Positions 15,335 to 26,440 of a DNA stretch of 64,000 nucleotides are shown piece after piece. The DNA is from Glandiceps talaboti (lineage: Eukaryota > Hemichordata > Enteropneusta > Spengelidae). A program made the position numbers and the translations under genes. Under the pieces are notes generated by a model. That model did no database searches. It was not told where the DNA came from and was given only the letters and a program-made list of their open reading frames with translations. How positions within the stretch are numbered: the stretch's first letter is position 1; each line of letters begins with the position of its first letter. The stretch covers positions 7,088,975-7,152,974 of the forward strand of contig NC_135554.1 in NCBI RefSeq assembly GCF_964340395.1, in the 5' to 3' direction.

Positions 15335-17320
15335 CATTTACATCGTTGTGCATACCAGTCTCATGTACTCTTCACGTACAACTCATGTAGTCCCCAAACA
15401 TGTTACACTCAAAATCTCCTGATTTCAAAAGTTCCAAGAAAAATGTTGGAGTTTTCATTATGTCTATAAGATGACATGGAACCAACCTTATATAGAGCGA
15501 TCTGTCAAGAGAATAAATATAGGATACATTGTCTTTAATGTTGACATTCTGAGATCTCACTTTCCTGTCCGAATATATTTATACAAGGCAATGTATGAAC
15601 AATACAATACTGTGTGAACCTTACCCAAAATTTGAACACATTGTGACTATGAGTCTTTTTGATGCAATATACGTGAAATCCAGTTTGCAGTCCGGTTATA
15701 AAATGGATTTTTGCTCCGCACCCTATAATCGGTTTCTCAAAATGACACGGATTTCAACTTGTTACTGTACACATCTGGAAATCGTAAATATTTAATCATT
15801 GGTATTTTAACAATCTTCAATAAATATAATTGATTTTTCTGATCGCAAAATACTCCATTTGCAATCACCGTAGCTTTAAACCATAGAGCATTGCATCGCT
15901 TTCTCTTTTTATTTATATTCTATGCGATGGTATAGTCGAGTCTCACTTTATTAACTAACTCCCTAACCAAGGTCAGACCCCATAGCTACATATCACGTTA
16001 CATATTTCAATTCCTTAGATCGGTAATTATCAAAGAAGTCACAACCCTGTGTAGAAATACCGCACTAAATTGTCCTTTTGGTAATATGGACAATACATGC
16101 GATAACTACTGAAGCAGTACATCTGTTGACAGAAAGTGTTGTTGTGATATGTAATATTGTTCAAAAAAAAATTAAAAGCCGCTCTCAGTAAAAATCACCT
16201 AACATTGGGTCACTGCGCATATTCTGTTGAATACAAAGGTAAAGCTGGTATCACATTTAAGCTATTTTATAATCCGATGTGTCCATTTCAATACTGTTTC
16301 ATCTTTTTTTCGCAACACATAGTTTTTTTGTGTGTTCTAACATTAAACCTTATAGAAACAGGATTAAATGTACAAGAAAGTAATTGTTGTCTATTCTCTT
16401 CAAATGAACGCCAATACTTATTTGGTTTTTTCAAAGGGAGCGTTGTAGGCTACCATATGGCAAAGTTTGAAGATAGATGTTTAGGGAAATTCTTCCTTGA
16501 GGCGCAGTCTACCTTATGTGCCCTGTTCAATCCATCGACCTGCATGTTCGTTATCTCTATGTCAGTCTGTGAATTTAATGATTGAAGATAACAACTGGTA
16601 ACATATTCATATGTCCGCCTCAATGTAAGACTAAACAGCATTTGTTTTACTTTTAGCTTTCCTTGTCGAGTTATCTTCCATCGGCTCCGTTTACAACGAT
16701 TCCGAATCCAGTAAGAAACTGTTCATACTAGTGCTGTGAGGATTATAGTTGTACGGGAAGTGTCCCAATCATTCTATCTCAGCACTCACACTCTCATACA
16801 TTCGTAAAGGGGTCGACTTGGCTCAGAGTCGGAAATTAGTCATGACTGAGAATGGATTTCGGCTTGTCAGAATAACCTACCACAGTGATGCTGGATGTTT
16901 TAATTCTCACTTTCACATCATTTCAATACAATGGAGTTTACCTAATGACTTAAAATAGAAAGTCATGCCATGCAATAACATAATCTGTAAAGTTGTTGAC
17001 ACAGTTCTTTTGTCGATCGTATGTTTTTTTTGCTGACATCATGTTTGCCCAGAATCGCAATCGCGTCTATTTCGTGACCTGTGGTCTACAATACAAAAAT
17101 GTTAGAATTTGTTCCCCAAATTCTGAAATACGATATTTTAGATCGTAACATCACCCCTGTTTTTCTAGCTACAGGAGCAACGCACGACGTGACAACTAGA
17201 AAAGAACATGACGTATGGTATAGCCAAAACTTTCTTATACATTTTCTTGTTGACGTTTGCTTATGGAGCTACGACGTACCGTTGCATTTGATATATTGCA
17301 AACTTGGAATGGGCTAAAAT
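15335..17320 (+). repeat. Segmental duplication, copy B
   Basis: It matches 9300-9600 plus 10260-12025 of copy A, but lacks the LINE body (about 9600-10250) and the signal-peptide exon block. Confidence 0.85.
16705..16958 (+). pseudogene. Pseudogene copy B of the small secreted-protein exon
   Basis: Aligned with 11414-11667, this copy has four separate lesions. The acceptor CAG has become CCG. A CGA codon has become a TGA stop (16737-16739), with a second stop TAG three codons on. The putative donor GTAAAG reads CTAATG. The upstream signal-peptide exon is missing. The residual open frame starts only at the later ATG-like position and cannot encode a secreted protein. Confidence 0.75.
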
Positions 17321-17329
17321 TGTATCAAT

Positions 17330-19345
17330 TTCAAGCATAATTTTGACATTCAAATAGTCACCAACTTTCTTATATTTGATCTGCATTAATAAGTTTCCTC
17401 CAATTATTTGGAAGAGTATTGGATTTCTGTATGTCCCCTACGACGAGTTTTCATTATATCTATAAAATGACATGGAACCAACCTTAGATAGAGTGAGCTG
17501 TCAAAAGAATCAATATAGGATATATTGTCTTTAATGATGACATTCTAAGATCCCAATTTCCTGTCCGAATATATTTATACAAGGCAATGTATGAACAACC
17601 GTCTTTCTCTGTGAACCTTAGCCAAAATTTGAGTCTTTTTGTTGCAATATACGTAAAATCCAGTTTGCAGTCCCGTTAATTTATTCCTGAGGGCATCATA
17701 AACTGAACTGTATTGAATTATTTGTTAATAAATGTATTTTGATGGCTGTGCGGTAAAATATGTCCAATAAAATTGATTTTTGCTCCGCACTCTATAATCG
17801 GTTTCTCAAAATGACCACGATTTCAACTTGTTACTGTACACATCTGGAAAACTTAAATATCTAATCATTGGTATTTTAACAATCTTCAATAAATATAATT
17901 GATTTTTCTGATCGCAAAATACTCCATTTGCAATCACCGTAGCTTTAAACCATAGAGCATTGCATCGCTTTCTCTTTTTATTTATATTCTATGCGATGGT
18001 ATAGTCGAGTCTCACTTTATCAACTAACTCCCTAACCAAGGTCAGACCCCATAGCTACATATCACGTTACACATTTCAATTCTTTAGATCGGTAATTATC
18101 AAAGAAGTCAAAACCCTGTGTAGAAATACCGAACTAAATTGTCCTTTTGGTAATATAGACAATGCATGCGATAACTACTGAAGCAGTACATCTGTTTACA
18201 AAAAGTGTTGTTGTGGCATGTAATATTGTTCAAAAAAATTAAAAGCCGCTCTCAGTAAAAATCACATAACATTGGGTCACTGAACATATTTTGTTGAATA
18301 CAAAGGTAAAGCTGGTATCAAATTTAAGCCATTTTATAATCCGATATGTCCATTTCAATACTGTTTCATCCTTTTTTTTCGAAACTCGTAGTTTTTTGTG
18401 TTCTAACACTAAACCTTATAGAAACAGGATTAAATGTACAAGAAAGTAATTGTTGTCTATTCTCTTCAAATGAACGCCAACACTTATTTGTTTTTGTTTT
18501 TTCAAAGGGAGCGTTGTAGGCTACCATATGGCAAAGTTTGAAGATAGATGTTTAGGGAAATTCTTCCTTGAGGCGCAGTCTACCTTATGTGCCCTGTTCC
18601 ATCGACCTGCATGTTCGTTATCTCTATGTCAGTCTGTGAATTTAATGATTGAAGATAACAACTGGTAACATATTAATATGTCCGCCTCAATGTAAGACTA
18701 AACAGCATTTGTTTTACTTTTAGCTGTCTGTGTCGAGTTATCTTCCATCGGCTCCGTTTACAACGATTCCGAATCCAGTAAGAAACTGTTCATACTAGTG
18801 CTGTGAGGATTAGAGTTGTACGGGAAGTGTCCCAATAATTCTATCTCAGCACTCACACTCTCATACATTCGTAAAGGGGTCGACTTGGCTCAGAGTCGGA
18901 AATTAGTCATGACTGAGAATGGATTTCGGCTTGTCAGAATAACCTACCACAGTGATGCTGGATGTTTTAATTCTCACTTTCACACCATTTCAATACAATG
19001 GAGTTTACGTAATGACTTAAAATTGAAAATCATGCCATGCAATAACATAATCTGTAAAGTTGTTGACACAGTTCTTTTGTCGATCGTATGTTTTTTTTGC
19101 TGACATCATGTTTGCCCAGAATCGCAATCGCGTCTATTTCGTGACCTGTGGTCTACAATACAAAAATGTTAGAATTTGTTCCCCAAATTCTGAAATACGA
19201 TATTTTAGATCGTAACATCACCCCTTTTTTTCTAGCTACAAATTATTGTTTAATCATAGCAAGTGATTCAAAGGAGCATGTAAATATTGATTGACACTGT
19301 AAAGATTTTCACAAGTAAATATAGTATTTTGTTAAATCGAATGTA
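17330..19345 (+). repeat. Segmental duplication, copy C
   Basis: Placed tandem to copy B. It begins with a fragment of the inverted transposon relic, then the LINE tail, then the 10233-11880 block. It then skips about 225 bp and ends with the block that matches 12104-12210 of copy A. Confidence 0.85.
18772..19021 (+). pseudogene. Pseudogene copy C of the small secreted-protein exon
   Basis: It shares with copy B the lost acceptor (CCG for CAG), the CGA to TGA stop (18804-18806) and the missing signal-peptide exon. So B and C derive from one already dead duplicate. The old stop has changed to TTG, so the open frame runs on to 19103. Confidence 0.75.
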
Positions 19346-20100
19346 AATACTGATTACAATAAGTGGCGTAAAGTGATCAGTCGTGTAAATACAAGAAGAA
19401 ACACCTAAATACAATGACCCAATGAAAATCGAATAAAATCCGTTCGCAGACAGAAGTGAAAAAAAAATTGTCACAATGCACCAAAAATGAGCAAATTTGG
19501 AAACCTTATTCTCATGTATTCTTTGGCGGCGCGCCGCCATAGGCGCCGCAAATGTTTTTAATACAAGTATAAATTCCTGTTTTTTCCCAGCACTTATCAT
19601 TAAAACATGCACTATATATAGCTCTGCTTAAAACCCAAGTGCACACAAAGTTTTCCTTTCCTTTTCTGACCCAAGAAAACATATTTCAGGATTTTTGTTG
19701 CAATATCTCAATGACAGTCAATATCTGAAGGTGACTACATGTATTTGGTTTCTGTAAATTAAAACAATTTAAAAAAACAAGACAGGAGTCAATAAACTAG
19801 TGTTAAAATCAAAATATTTTTCTTTCAATATAAATCTCTTATAAAGATGTACAAATAAATCTTTCTCAAGTTGACAATGAAAATTGAGGAACAACAAATA
19901 TAACGAATCTTCCCTGAGAACTTAGAGGAATTGAGTGATTCAAAGAAAAGCAGGTTTAGGACTGATCAGAGTTGATTTTGGAACTGTTCTATAATTTAAA
20001 GTTGTAAAAAAAAATGATGCAGGACTGACAGTAGGAAAAAAATTGCTGTCACTCTGACTGGGAAAAAAATTTGCTCCCATACCTACTCCCTCCATACCCC
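19346..20100. other. No recognisable gene; GC-rich palindrome inside
   Basis: AT-rich DNA. GGCGGCGCGCCGCC at about 19524-19537 is a perfect 14-bp palindrome in an otherwise AT-rich setting. A C-run sits at about 20098-20107. Confidence 0.5.
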
Positions 20101-20112
20101 CCCCCCCAGAAA

Positions 20113-20433
20113 TCAAATGGTTTTCCCCTTAGTTACGGTAGATCTCGATCTAGACGTCACTAGACGATCTAGTTGCCGCACGAGTTGGACCCTCTGCCAG
20201 CTCTCTGCTTTCTGCCCGGCCCACCCCAAAGCTTCCCGGCACCTACTTCTTAAATCAAGTCGGTCACCCAATCTTCTGACACCAAAACTTATTAAATTTT
20301 CCTCAGTCATGTCGAGCACATGAGAGAAAGTGACCCCCTCTGTCAAGAAACGTGCTGTCAAAGCTGACAGACCTAAATCTGACAGAACAGACTCCATGAC
20401 AGACGACGGGTCGTGCTCAAAAAAGGATAACAC
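20113..20433 (-). CDS. SAM (sterile alpha motif) domain protein, N-terminal exon or fragment
   Basis: A 106-codon frame on the minus strand starting MLSFFEHDPSSVMESVLSDL. Residues about 10-70 fit a SAM domain: VLSDLGLSALTARFLTEGV, then FSHVLDMTEENLISFGV and GDRLDLRSRCREAL, matching helix 1 to helix 5 spacing. The C-terminal part is Arg-rich. SAM domains mediate protein-protein or RNA binding. The frame ends at a stop in C/G-rich sequence; a GTAACT about 25 bp before the end could be a donor. Upstream (higher coordinates) lie two tandem copies of its 5' end. It may be a cellular first exon or part of a transposon gene. Confidence 0.6.
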   Translation of the reverse strand: MLSFFEHDPSSVMESVLSDLGLSALTARFLTEGVTFSHVLDMTEENLISFGVRRLGDRLDLRSRCREALGWAGQKAESWQRVQLVRQLDRLVTSRSRSTVTKGKTI

Positions 20434-21175
20434 AACAACAACTTGAGTCGGCGCGTGCGTGTTTGAATCCGAGAAAGTGTGCCCTCTGGCGAAGGATCTT
20501 AACGAAAGCCCTTAATAAACTATTGTATGCACATGACGACGTAGTGTGAGCGCATATAACAATAGTAACTGTACATATAATAATACAGTATACAGCCTGT
20601 CGAGCACATGAGAGAAAGTGACCCCCTCTGTCAAGAAACGTGCTGTCAAAGCTGACAGACCTAAATCTGACAGAACAGACTCCATGACAGACGACGGGTC
20701 GTGCTCAAAAAAGGATAACACAACAACAACTCGAGTCGGCGCGTGCGTGTTTGAATCCGAGAAAGTGTGCCCTCTGGCGGGGGATCTTAACGAAAGCCCT
20801 TAATAAACTATTGTATGCACATGACGACGTAGTGTGAGCGCATATAACAATAGTAACTGTACATATAATAATACAGTATACAGCCTGTCGAGCACATGAG
20901 AGAAAGTGACCCCCTCTGTCAAGAAACGTGCTGTCAAAGCTGACAGACCTAAATCTGACAGAACAGACTCCATGACAGACGACGGGTCGTGCTCAAAAAA
21001 GGATAACACAACAACAACTCGAGTCGGCGCGTGCGTGTTTGAATCCGAGAAAGTGTGCCCTCTGGCGGGGGATCTTAACGAAAGCCCTTAATAAACTATT
21101 GTATTCACATAACGATGTAGTGTGAGCGCATATAACAATAGTAACTGTACATATAATAATACAGTATGCACATAA
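20311..21175 (-). repeat. 288-bp tandem triplication of the SAM gene's 5' end
   Basis: Three near-identical units start at 20311, 20599 and 20887 with TGTCGAGCACATGAG. Each carries upstream DNA plus the start codon and first 41 codons of the SAM frame. Units differ only at a few sites (for example AAGG versus GGGG near the GGATCTTAACG motif). Only the lowest-coordinate unit runs into the rest of the SAM domain. The others break after LD and read RLYTVLLY. Confidence 0.95.
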
Positions 21176-21610
21176 TAACTTAATATTTGCACCTAATAAA
21201 ATATTTAATGCATATAATAACATAATGTTAGCACATACAATAATAGTAACTGTACATAATAAACTATTTAATTCACATAATAACATAATGTTACCACATA
21301 CAATAATAGTAACTGTACACAATAAACTATTAAATGCACATAATAACATAGTGTCAGCACATACAATAATAGTAACTGTACATGATAAACTATTTAATGC
21401 ACATAACATAGCATTAGCCCATAAAATAATAACTGTACATAATAAACTATTTAATGCACATAATAACATAATGTTAGCACATACAATAGTAGTAACTGTA
21501 CATAATAAACTATGAAATGCACATAATAACCTAAGGTAAGTACATAATAAACTATTGAATGCACATAATAACATAGTGTTTACACATACAATGTACAATA
21601 ATAGTAATTG
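21090..21610. repeat. Minisatellite, unit about 60-68 bp
   Basis: About eight imperfect units of the type CACATAATAACATAATGTTAGCACATACAATAATAGTAACTGTACATAATAAACTATTTAATG (described by position, unit near 21220-21285). The 288-bp array next door includes a divergent copy of this unit. The 220-codon minus frame across it is a repeat translation. Confidence 0.92.
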
Positions 21611-21870
21611 CACACTTAAGTCAGTTGTGGCTTTCCATAAAATGCGACCCACCACCCCTGATTCCTTCGCCCCCTTGTAAATAACGAAGTTTCCGTAATC
21701 AATAGGTTGTGGGTAGATAGATGAACTGTGGCGTATTCTATTGTTATCGTTCGACTGTGAAGCAAAACTGCATTCATGAGTGGAGTCTTCATCACGACTC
21801 TCTCTGAGCTATTAGAATCTGTTGACGATAAAGAATTGTCTGTAATCTCTCCGCGATGAGGATTGCACCC

Positions 21871-23050
21871 TCATAACATGGTGCATGTGCATGTGTGTTT
21901 ATCATCGGATTGCTGATATAAATTTTGTCCTGCAACTTTTACCCATGTTTTTGGAAAAGATTTTGCTGTCCTATTTCTGTTACAAATTCTAGCTAAATGA
22001 CCTATTTCACCGCAAAGTATAACATCCACTCTTTTGATTTGATAACATTTTGGACTAGAATGTTCCGGCATATTACAAAATTTACAAATCTGTCCAGCTG
22101 TATTAACTTGGTTTGTTCACATTGGAATATGAATAGTTCGGGCCTACCCATGATTGCGGTCCTGTGTTACTCGTATTGGTATAGTCGGCAATGGCATTGG
22201 TGGTGTAGTCAGTTTTCCTTGCAGAAATTCGGTCCGAGTTATTGCTGAGCTGAGGGCTTGGTGTTGGATTTCTAAAGCGGCGTCTGAGTTACGACCCGTC
22301 TGAGTTATGACCCGTCACTGTTTACATACTGGAAATGCTGTCATTCCAGTTCCAAAGCTTTGGAAATGCTGTCATTCCACTTATGCTATAGAGTGGCGAC
22401 CGTCATTCCATTTGTTTTACAGTGCAGAGGGTGTTGTTCAACTAACTGCATGCAGAAAAGGATGTCATTCCAATGTTTACACACTGTAAATGCAAGCGCT
22501 GTCATTCGTTTTCTGTCATTCGGGTTGTCATTTGTTTTAGTGTCACCCCGGGCGAATGCCACGGCTTCATGGAAGTCGGCCGGGTCTCTGTTGACAACTG
22601 TACTATGAATAGTCGTAGTCGATTTCAACCCTGTAGAAATAAACTAAAAAGCTCGTCATCATTTATGTTATAACGATAGTACATATCCCGTACTAGTGAA
22701 GCATATTTCTCCTGATTCTTGATCCGTCTGTTTGATTGTTCTCGTTCTTGGTCTATTCACGATCGAGGTGCTCTGTTCTGGAATCGTACGATGAACACAG
22801 CAAGTAGATTGTCCCATGTATTCGCTAAGTCGTCAGGTAAAGACGTGTACCGTCTCTCCGTGTCGATGTCACCAGTCATAAACAGGCTAAATATATTCGG
22901 ACATTTAATATTGTTAAACTGTTCAAGGACGATATATACATCGAAATTACACAACCATCTGGTTTGCATCTCGTCTTCCTTTCAAGCAAACTGTGGCGAC
23001 AATACATCATCACCATATTCTGTATTATGGTTTCAAGACGTTGCATAGCT
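21871..23050 (-). mobile_element. Gag-like relic of an LTR retroelement
   Basis: On the minus strand the frame 22969-22757 contains SLPDDLANTWDNLLAVFIVRF, typical of a Gag capsid segment. Downstream, 22071-21871 contains LCGEIGHLARIC, a zinc knuckle (C-x4-H-x4-C) whose first Cys is lost. Order and strand agree. No protease, RT or LTRs were seen. The frames are broken, so this is a remnant. Confidence 0.4.
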
Positions 23051-23268
23051 TGGTCTGCCGGCTGTACGTCTTGTTGCAGTCCTCAGTTGACCTCCGCCAC
23101 CACGTTCTCTTGTGGTTGTGCCTCATGCTGGATTGTTGGGTCTGCTACTGCCACAATCGTAGGTGGCTGCTGACAAGGATATATATGTCGTCTTCTTTTC
23201 AGTCTTCTACCAGATCGTAATAACATCAATTGGGCCAATCGGATTTTCCACCAGTATTGCGAGGCTTA

Positions 23269-24594
23269 GGCCAAAAAAAAAATCTGGTTCTGGTCAGGGT
23301 AAACTTTCTAAAGTGGTGCGACGACGCGCTTTTTTTTTCTAATTTTTTTTTTATAGCAAATTAGTAAATACACATTTTTGACACTTTACATGCTCTCGGA
23401 AGATGTCATACAACTCTGGAAGTTGGCACTGTTGTAGGGCAAGTTTTGTACGATGCGGATCAATCATCCATCAGGGCATCACTAGTCACATTTACAAATT
23501 TATCTTATGGCCCAGTGATCTGCAGTTATAATCCCATCCAAGATAATAACGAGTCTTGCCTTGCAACCACTGTATAATGTGCAACTTGTAACGAGAAATG
23601 GGTCTGTCCAACGGACGTAGAGGAGGCAGTGTTTTCTTTCGAGCACCGTCCATCATCAGTCTGAAAGCATTTCTCACTGGAATTGCCCGAACTTGCTTCT
23701 CTTGTTCCCCATTTATTTTAAAACGCACATCTTTACTAAATTCAGTCAATGCAGAAACCTGGACTGTTACCGGAACAGACTGGAAGTGACCTGTCAACAC
23801 ACTGCTTATGTATAAACTCTGGATGTATGCGCTACGATGTCATCTCATCTTAGATGGAAAGACGTGTCGAACATCGTTGCGCATACATCCAGAGCTAACT
23901 GCTTACGCTACAGGAAAATCTTTGTATTCAGAAGGCAGAACGAAACGATCACCAGAACTAAGATCACCTCGACAAAAGTCTTCATATAATCTCATTAGAG
24001 TAACATCAGGTGAAACGTCTACCATTCCAAATGGCCGGAGGATCTTTGCTCCAAAAGTCATATCAACCACATTCGCTTGTAAACTGTTATTCCTTTCCTA
24101 AATGGTTTTATTCTTGTCTATGACGGTCCTAATACAGAACAATGACGTTATTATAGGGATTGGCGATATTCTTATAAAATCGATAGCGATGCTATACCCC
24201 CTACGTACGTACATGCAACATTTCGATTACTCACGACGCGACGTACTCAAACTTCAGACATTTTCAAAACATGTGAGTGGTTTACCACCTAGCACAGTGA
24301 ACACACTATTTCCCGTGATTCCCATCAACCACGCTCATCGTACATAGTACGTACACATATCGTACGGGGGTTATGGGTATGTAACAGTACTAGAAGAAAA
24401 GGGTACCCGTTACCAAATAGAAGTGCGCCATCACACGAGTTAAATTTTTCCGCTAGCCTCGCATAGTGTTGATCGACGGGGAATTGTAATAAAGGAACGG
24501 GAAAGCAAAAATTATCGGGAAAAAAAGGATCGACGCGGGGGTATTCAGGGCACGCGCGCGCTGACCAGAACCAGATATATATATTTTTTTGGCC
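23269..24594. mobile_element. DNA transposon with TTA target duplication (PIF/Harbinger-like by TSD)
   Basis: Inverted termini: GGCCAAAA(A)n followed by TCTGGTTCTGGTCAG at 23269-23299, and its reverse complement CTGACCAGAACCAGA ... TTTTTTTGGCC ending at 24594. Flanking TTA at 23266-23268 and 24595-24597 is a 3-bp target duplication, as for PIF/Harbinger (TWA). The 1326-bp body holds a minus-strand frame (23492-23800). Confidence 0.8.
23492..23800 (-). CDS. Uncharacterised ORF inside the 23.3-24.6 kb transposon
   Basis: A 102-codon minus frame, basic, with segments FKINGEQEKQVRAIPVRNAF and LPPLRPLDRPISRYKLHIIQW. I do not recognise a named domain. The frame is unlike random AT-rich translation (balanced composition, no low complexity), so it is probably an element-encoded coding remnant. 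No catalytic DDE residues are apparent. Confidence 0.35.
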   Translation of the reverse strand: MLTGHFQSVPVTVQVSALTEFSKDVRFKINGEQEKQVRAIPVRNAFRLMMDGARKKTLPPLRPLDRPISRYKLHIIQWLQGKTRYYLGWDYNCRSLGHKINL

Positions 24595-24604
24595 TTACAG
24601 TTGT

Positions 24605-24720
24605 ACGCGTACGGGAAGTGTCCCAATCATTCTATCTCGGCGCTCTAGCACTCACATTCTCATACATTAAGTAACGGGGTCGACTTGGCTCATAGTCGGG
24701 AATTAGTCACAACTGAGAAG
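24605..24720 (+). repeat. Fragment D of the segmental duplication
   Basis: Matches 11458-11570 of copy A (GGGAAGTGTCCCAATCATTC through GGGGTCGACTTGGCTCA) with small insertions. It lies just outside the right end of the transposon at 23269-24594. Confidence 0.85.
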
Positions 24721-25581
24721 GCAGAACGATAGCTTGCGGGGGAGGGGGAGGCAGGGGGCAGCTGCTCCCCCGAGATTTTACAAAGAAAAAGAAAGAAAAA
24801 AGCTATCTTTTGAAAACATAGGGATGTTATTAAAATCGTTATTTACGTGACGATTCCAAGCATGCGCAATTTAAATTGATGGTTCACTAAAGTCAAAAGT
24901 GACTGTACTTACACTGATTCCTCGATAATATGTCTCTTATATCAATTGTACACTGGCTTAACTTTGAATAATAATTTGTCCAGTTAAATATTGTAACTTT
25001 TTGCATTGTAGCAAATTAAAAATTCTTTGTGCGGGAAAGTACAAAATAAAAGAAGTGTGCACATGCACTCCCTTCATTTGAAGATAGCAAGTCGCGATCG
25101 CAATAATGTCACAAAGTGAAACACCAAACAAAGACGGAAATAGTCGTTCAACGTGAGGTCGCCTGCTGCATGCAGTGACTCCGATGATGCGCTGAATCTC
25201 GTTCACATCTTGGTCCTTATATTAAAACATTTACTGATAAAACTGCAGGTATATTTTTGGAATGTTTGGTGGCCCTGAAAAAACTATTAAACTAGGCACG
25301 CAGTTTAAGATCCACTCTTTGAAGATCCACTTTCAATAATTGTGTTAACGTTGTCTTTCAAATTAGTTAGAATGTTGTTAGATATAATTATCTCATTGCA
25401 CTGACACTAGGGTTATTCCGCAAATCATTGAAGCGACAATTTTCTATGGAAAGAATGGCCCTGAATTTGTAAACAGAGCTGAACCTTCGACATCAAAATC
25501 CAAACTTCAGGTTTCAATTTTAATAATGATAATGTTTTGGGAGTTGGGTAGGAAAAATGATTATATGATATTTCGGATCGC
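24721..25581. other. No recognisable gene
   Basis: Unique AT-rich sequence with a short G-rich patch at 24738-24770. Nothing else stands out. Confidence 0.5.
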
Positions 25582-26143
25582 AACATTTTTACAATATCAA
25601 AATTACCTGTATACAGTTTATTGCTGCATTTTGTCTAAATGTAATAACCTCATTTAAAATGCTGGAAGACATTGTGGGGTAGACCGTGGAAATTGAAACA
25701 CATTCTCTTCTGGCACGGTAAATTCATTCCAGAGGCACTTGGATATCATAAAAAACTACTACAACACAGGAGTACAACACCCTTGTAACTCAACGTCTTA
25801 ACTAGTTTACGAACCGGAATGTAAACATAAGTTTTGGTTCAACAATCATATATACTTTTCGTAACATTTTTACAATATCAAAATTACCTGTATACAGTTT
25901 ATTGCTGCATTTTGTCTAAATGTAATAACCTCATTTAAAATGCTGGAAGACATTGTGGGGTAGACCGTGGAAATTGAAACACATTCTCTTCTGGCACGGT
26001 AAATTCATTCCAGAGGCACTTGGATATCATAAAAAACTACTACAACACAGGAGTACAACACCCTTGTAACTCAACGTCTTAACTAGTTTACGAACCGGAA
26101 TGTAAACATAAGTTTTGGTTCAACAATCATATATACTTTTCGT
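25582..26143. repeat. Perfect 281-bp tandem duplication
   Basis: 25582-25862 and 25863-26143 appear identical base for base by eye. The duplication ends about 100 bp before the trefoil exon. It is either very recent or an assembly artefact. Confidence 0.92.
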
Positions 26144-26242
26144 AAAACGACGAAACAACATGTTTTGTAAAGGTTTCCATATTTGAAAGCTCAAGCACTT
26201 TCAGTGTTAAGTTTACAAGTGCCTTGTCTGCCTTCTATTCAG

Positions 26243-26368
26243 CTTGTATGATACATAAATACCAAAGAGCCGAATGTGAGATAAACAGTGGTGGAAAAGA
26301 TGAATGCCAAGCAGTAGGATGTTGTTGGAGTATAGAAGACGAGATGTGTTTTCAGAAACGAAAACAGG
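26243..26368 (+). CDS. Trefoil (P-type) domain exon of a modular extracellular gene
   Basis: The exon is bounded by CTTCTATTCAG and GTTAGT, phase 1 at both ends, 126 nt. Its six Cys follow the trefoil pattern C-x9-C-x9-C-x4-CC-x7-C, with the Arg before Cys2 (KYQRAEC) and the hallmark GCCW and CF near the end. The last spacing is shorter than usual. Trefoil domains sit in secreted mucosal or carbohydrate-related proteins. Phase 1-1 symmetry matches the downstream exons at 29401 and 31738, so I read it as part of the same gene. The 5' end and signal peptide are not placed; the exon at 11167 is one speculative candidate. Confidence 0.75.
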
Positions 26369-26440
26369 GTTAGTAAAGTAACAAAGTGTACCACTAAAAG
26401 AATATAGCAAAAATTGCGAATCACACCTACATACACCTAA

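Noticed and set aside
21090-21610. CRISPR-like regular repeats
   Set aside because: Eukaryotic context, no spacers of uniform unique sequence, no cas genes; it is a minisatellite.
20993-21655. 220-codon minus-strand ORF with repeated LLCALNSLLCT
   Set aside because: It follows the 60-68 bp minisatellite and the frame depends on repeat length; no protein family.
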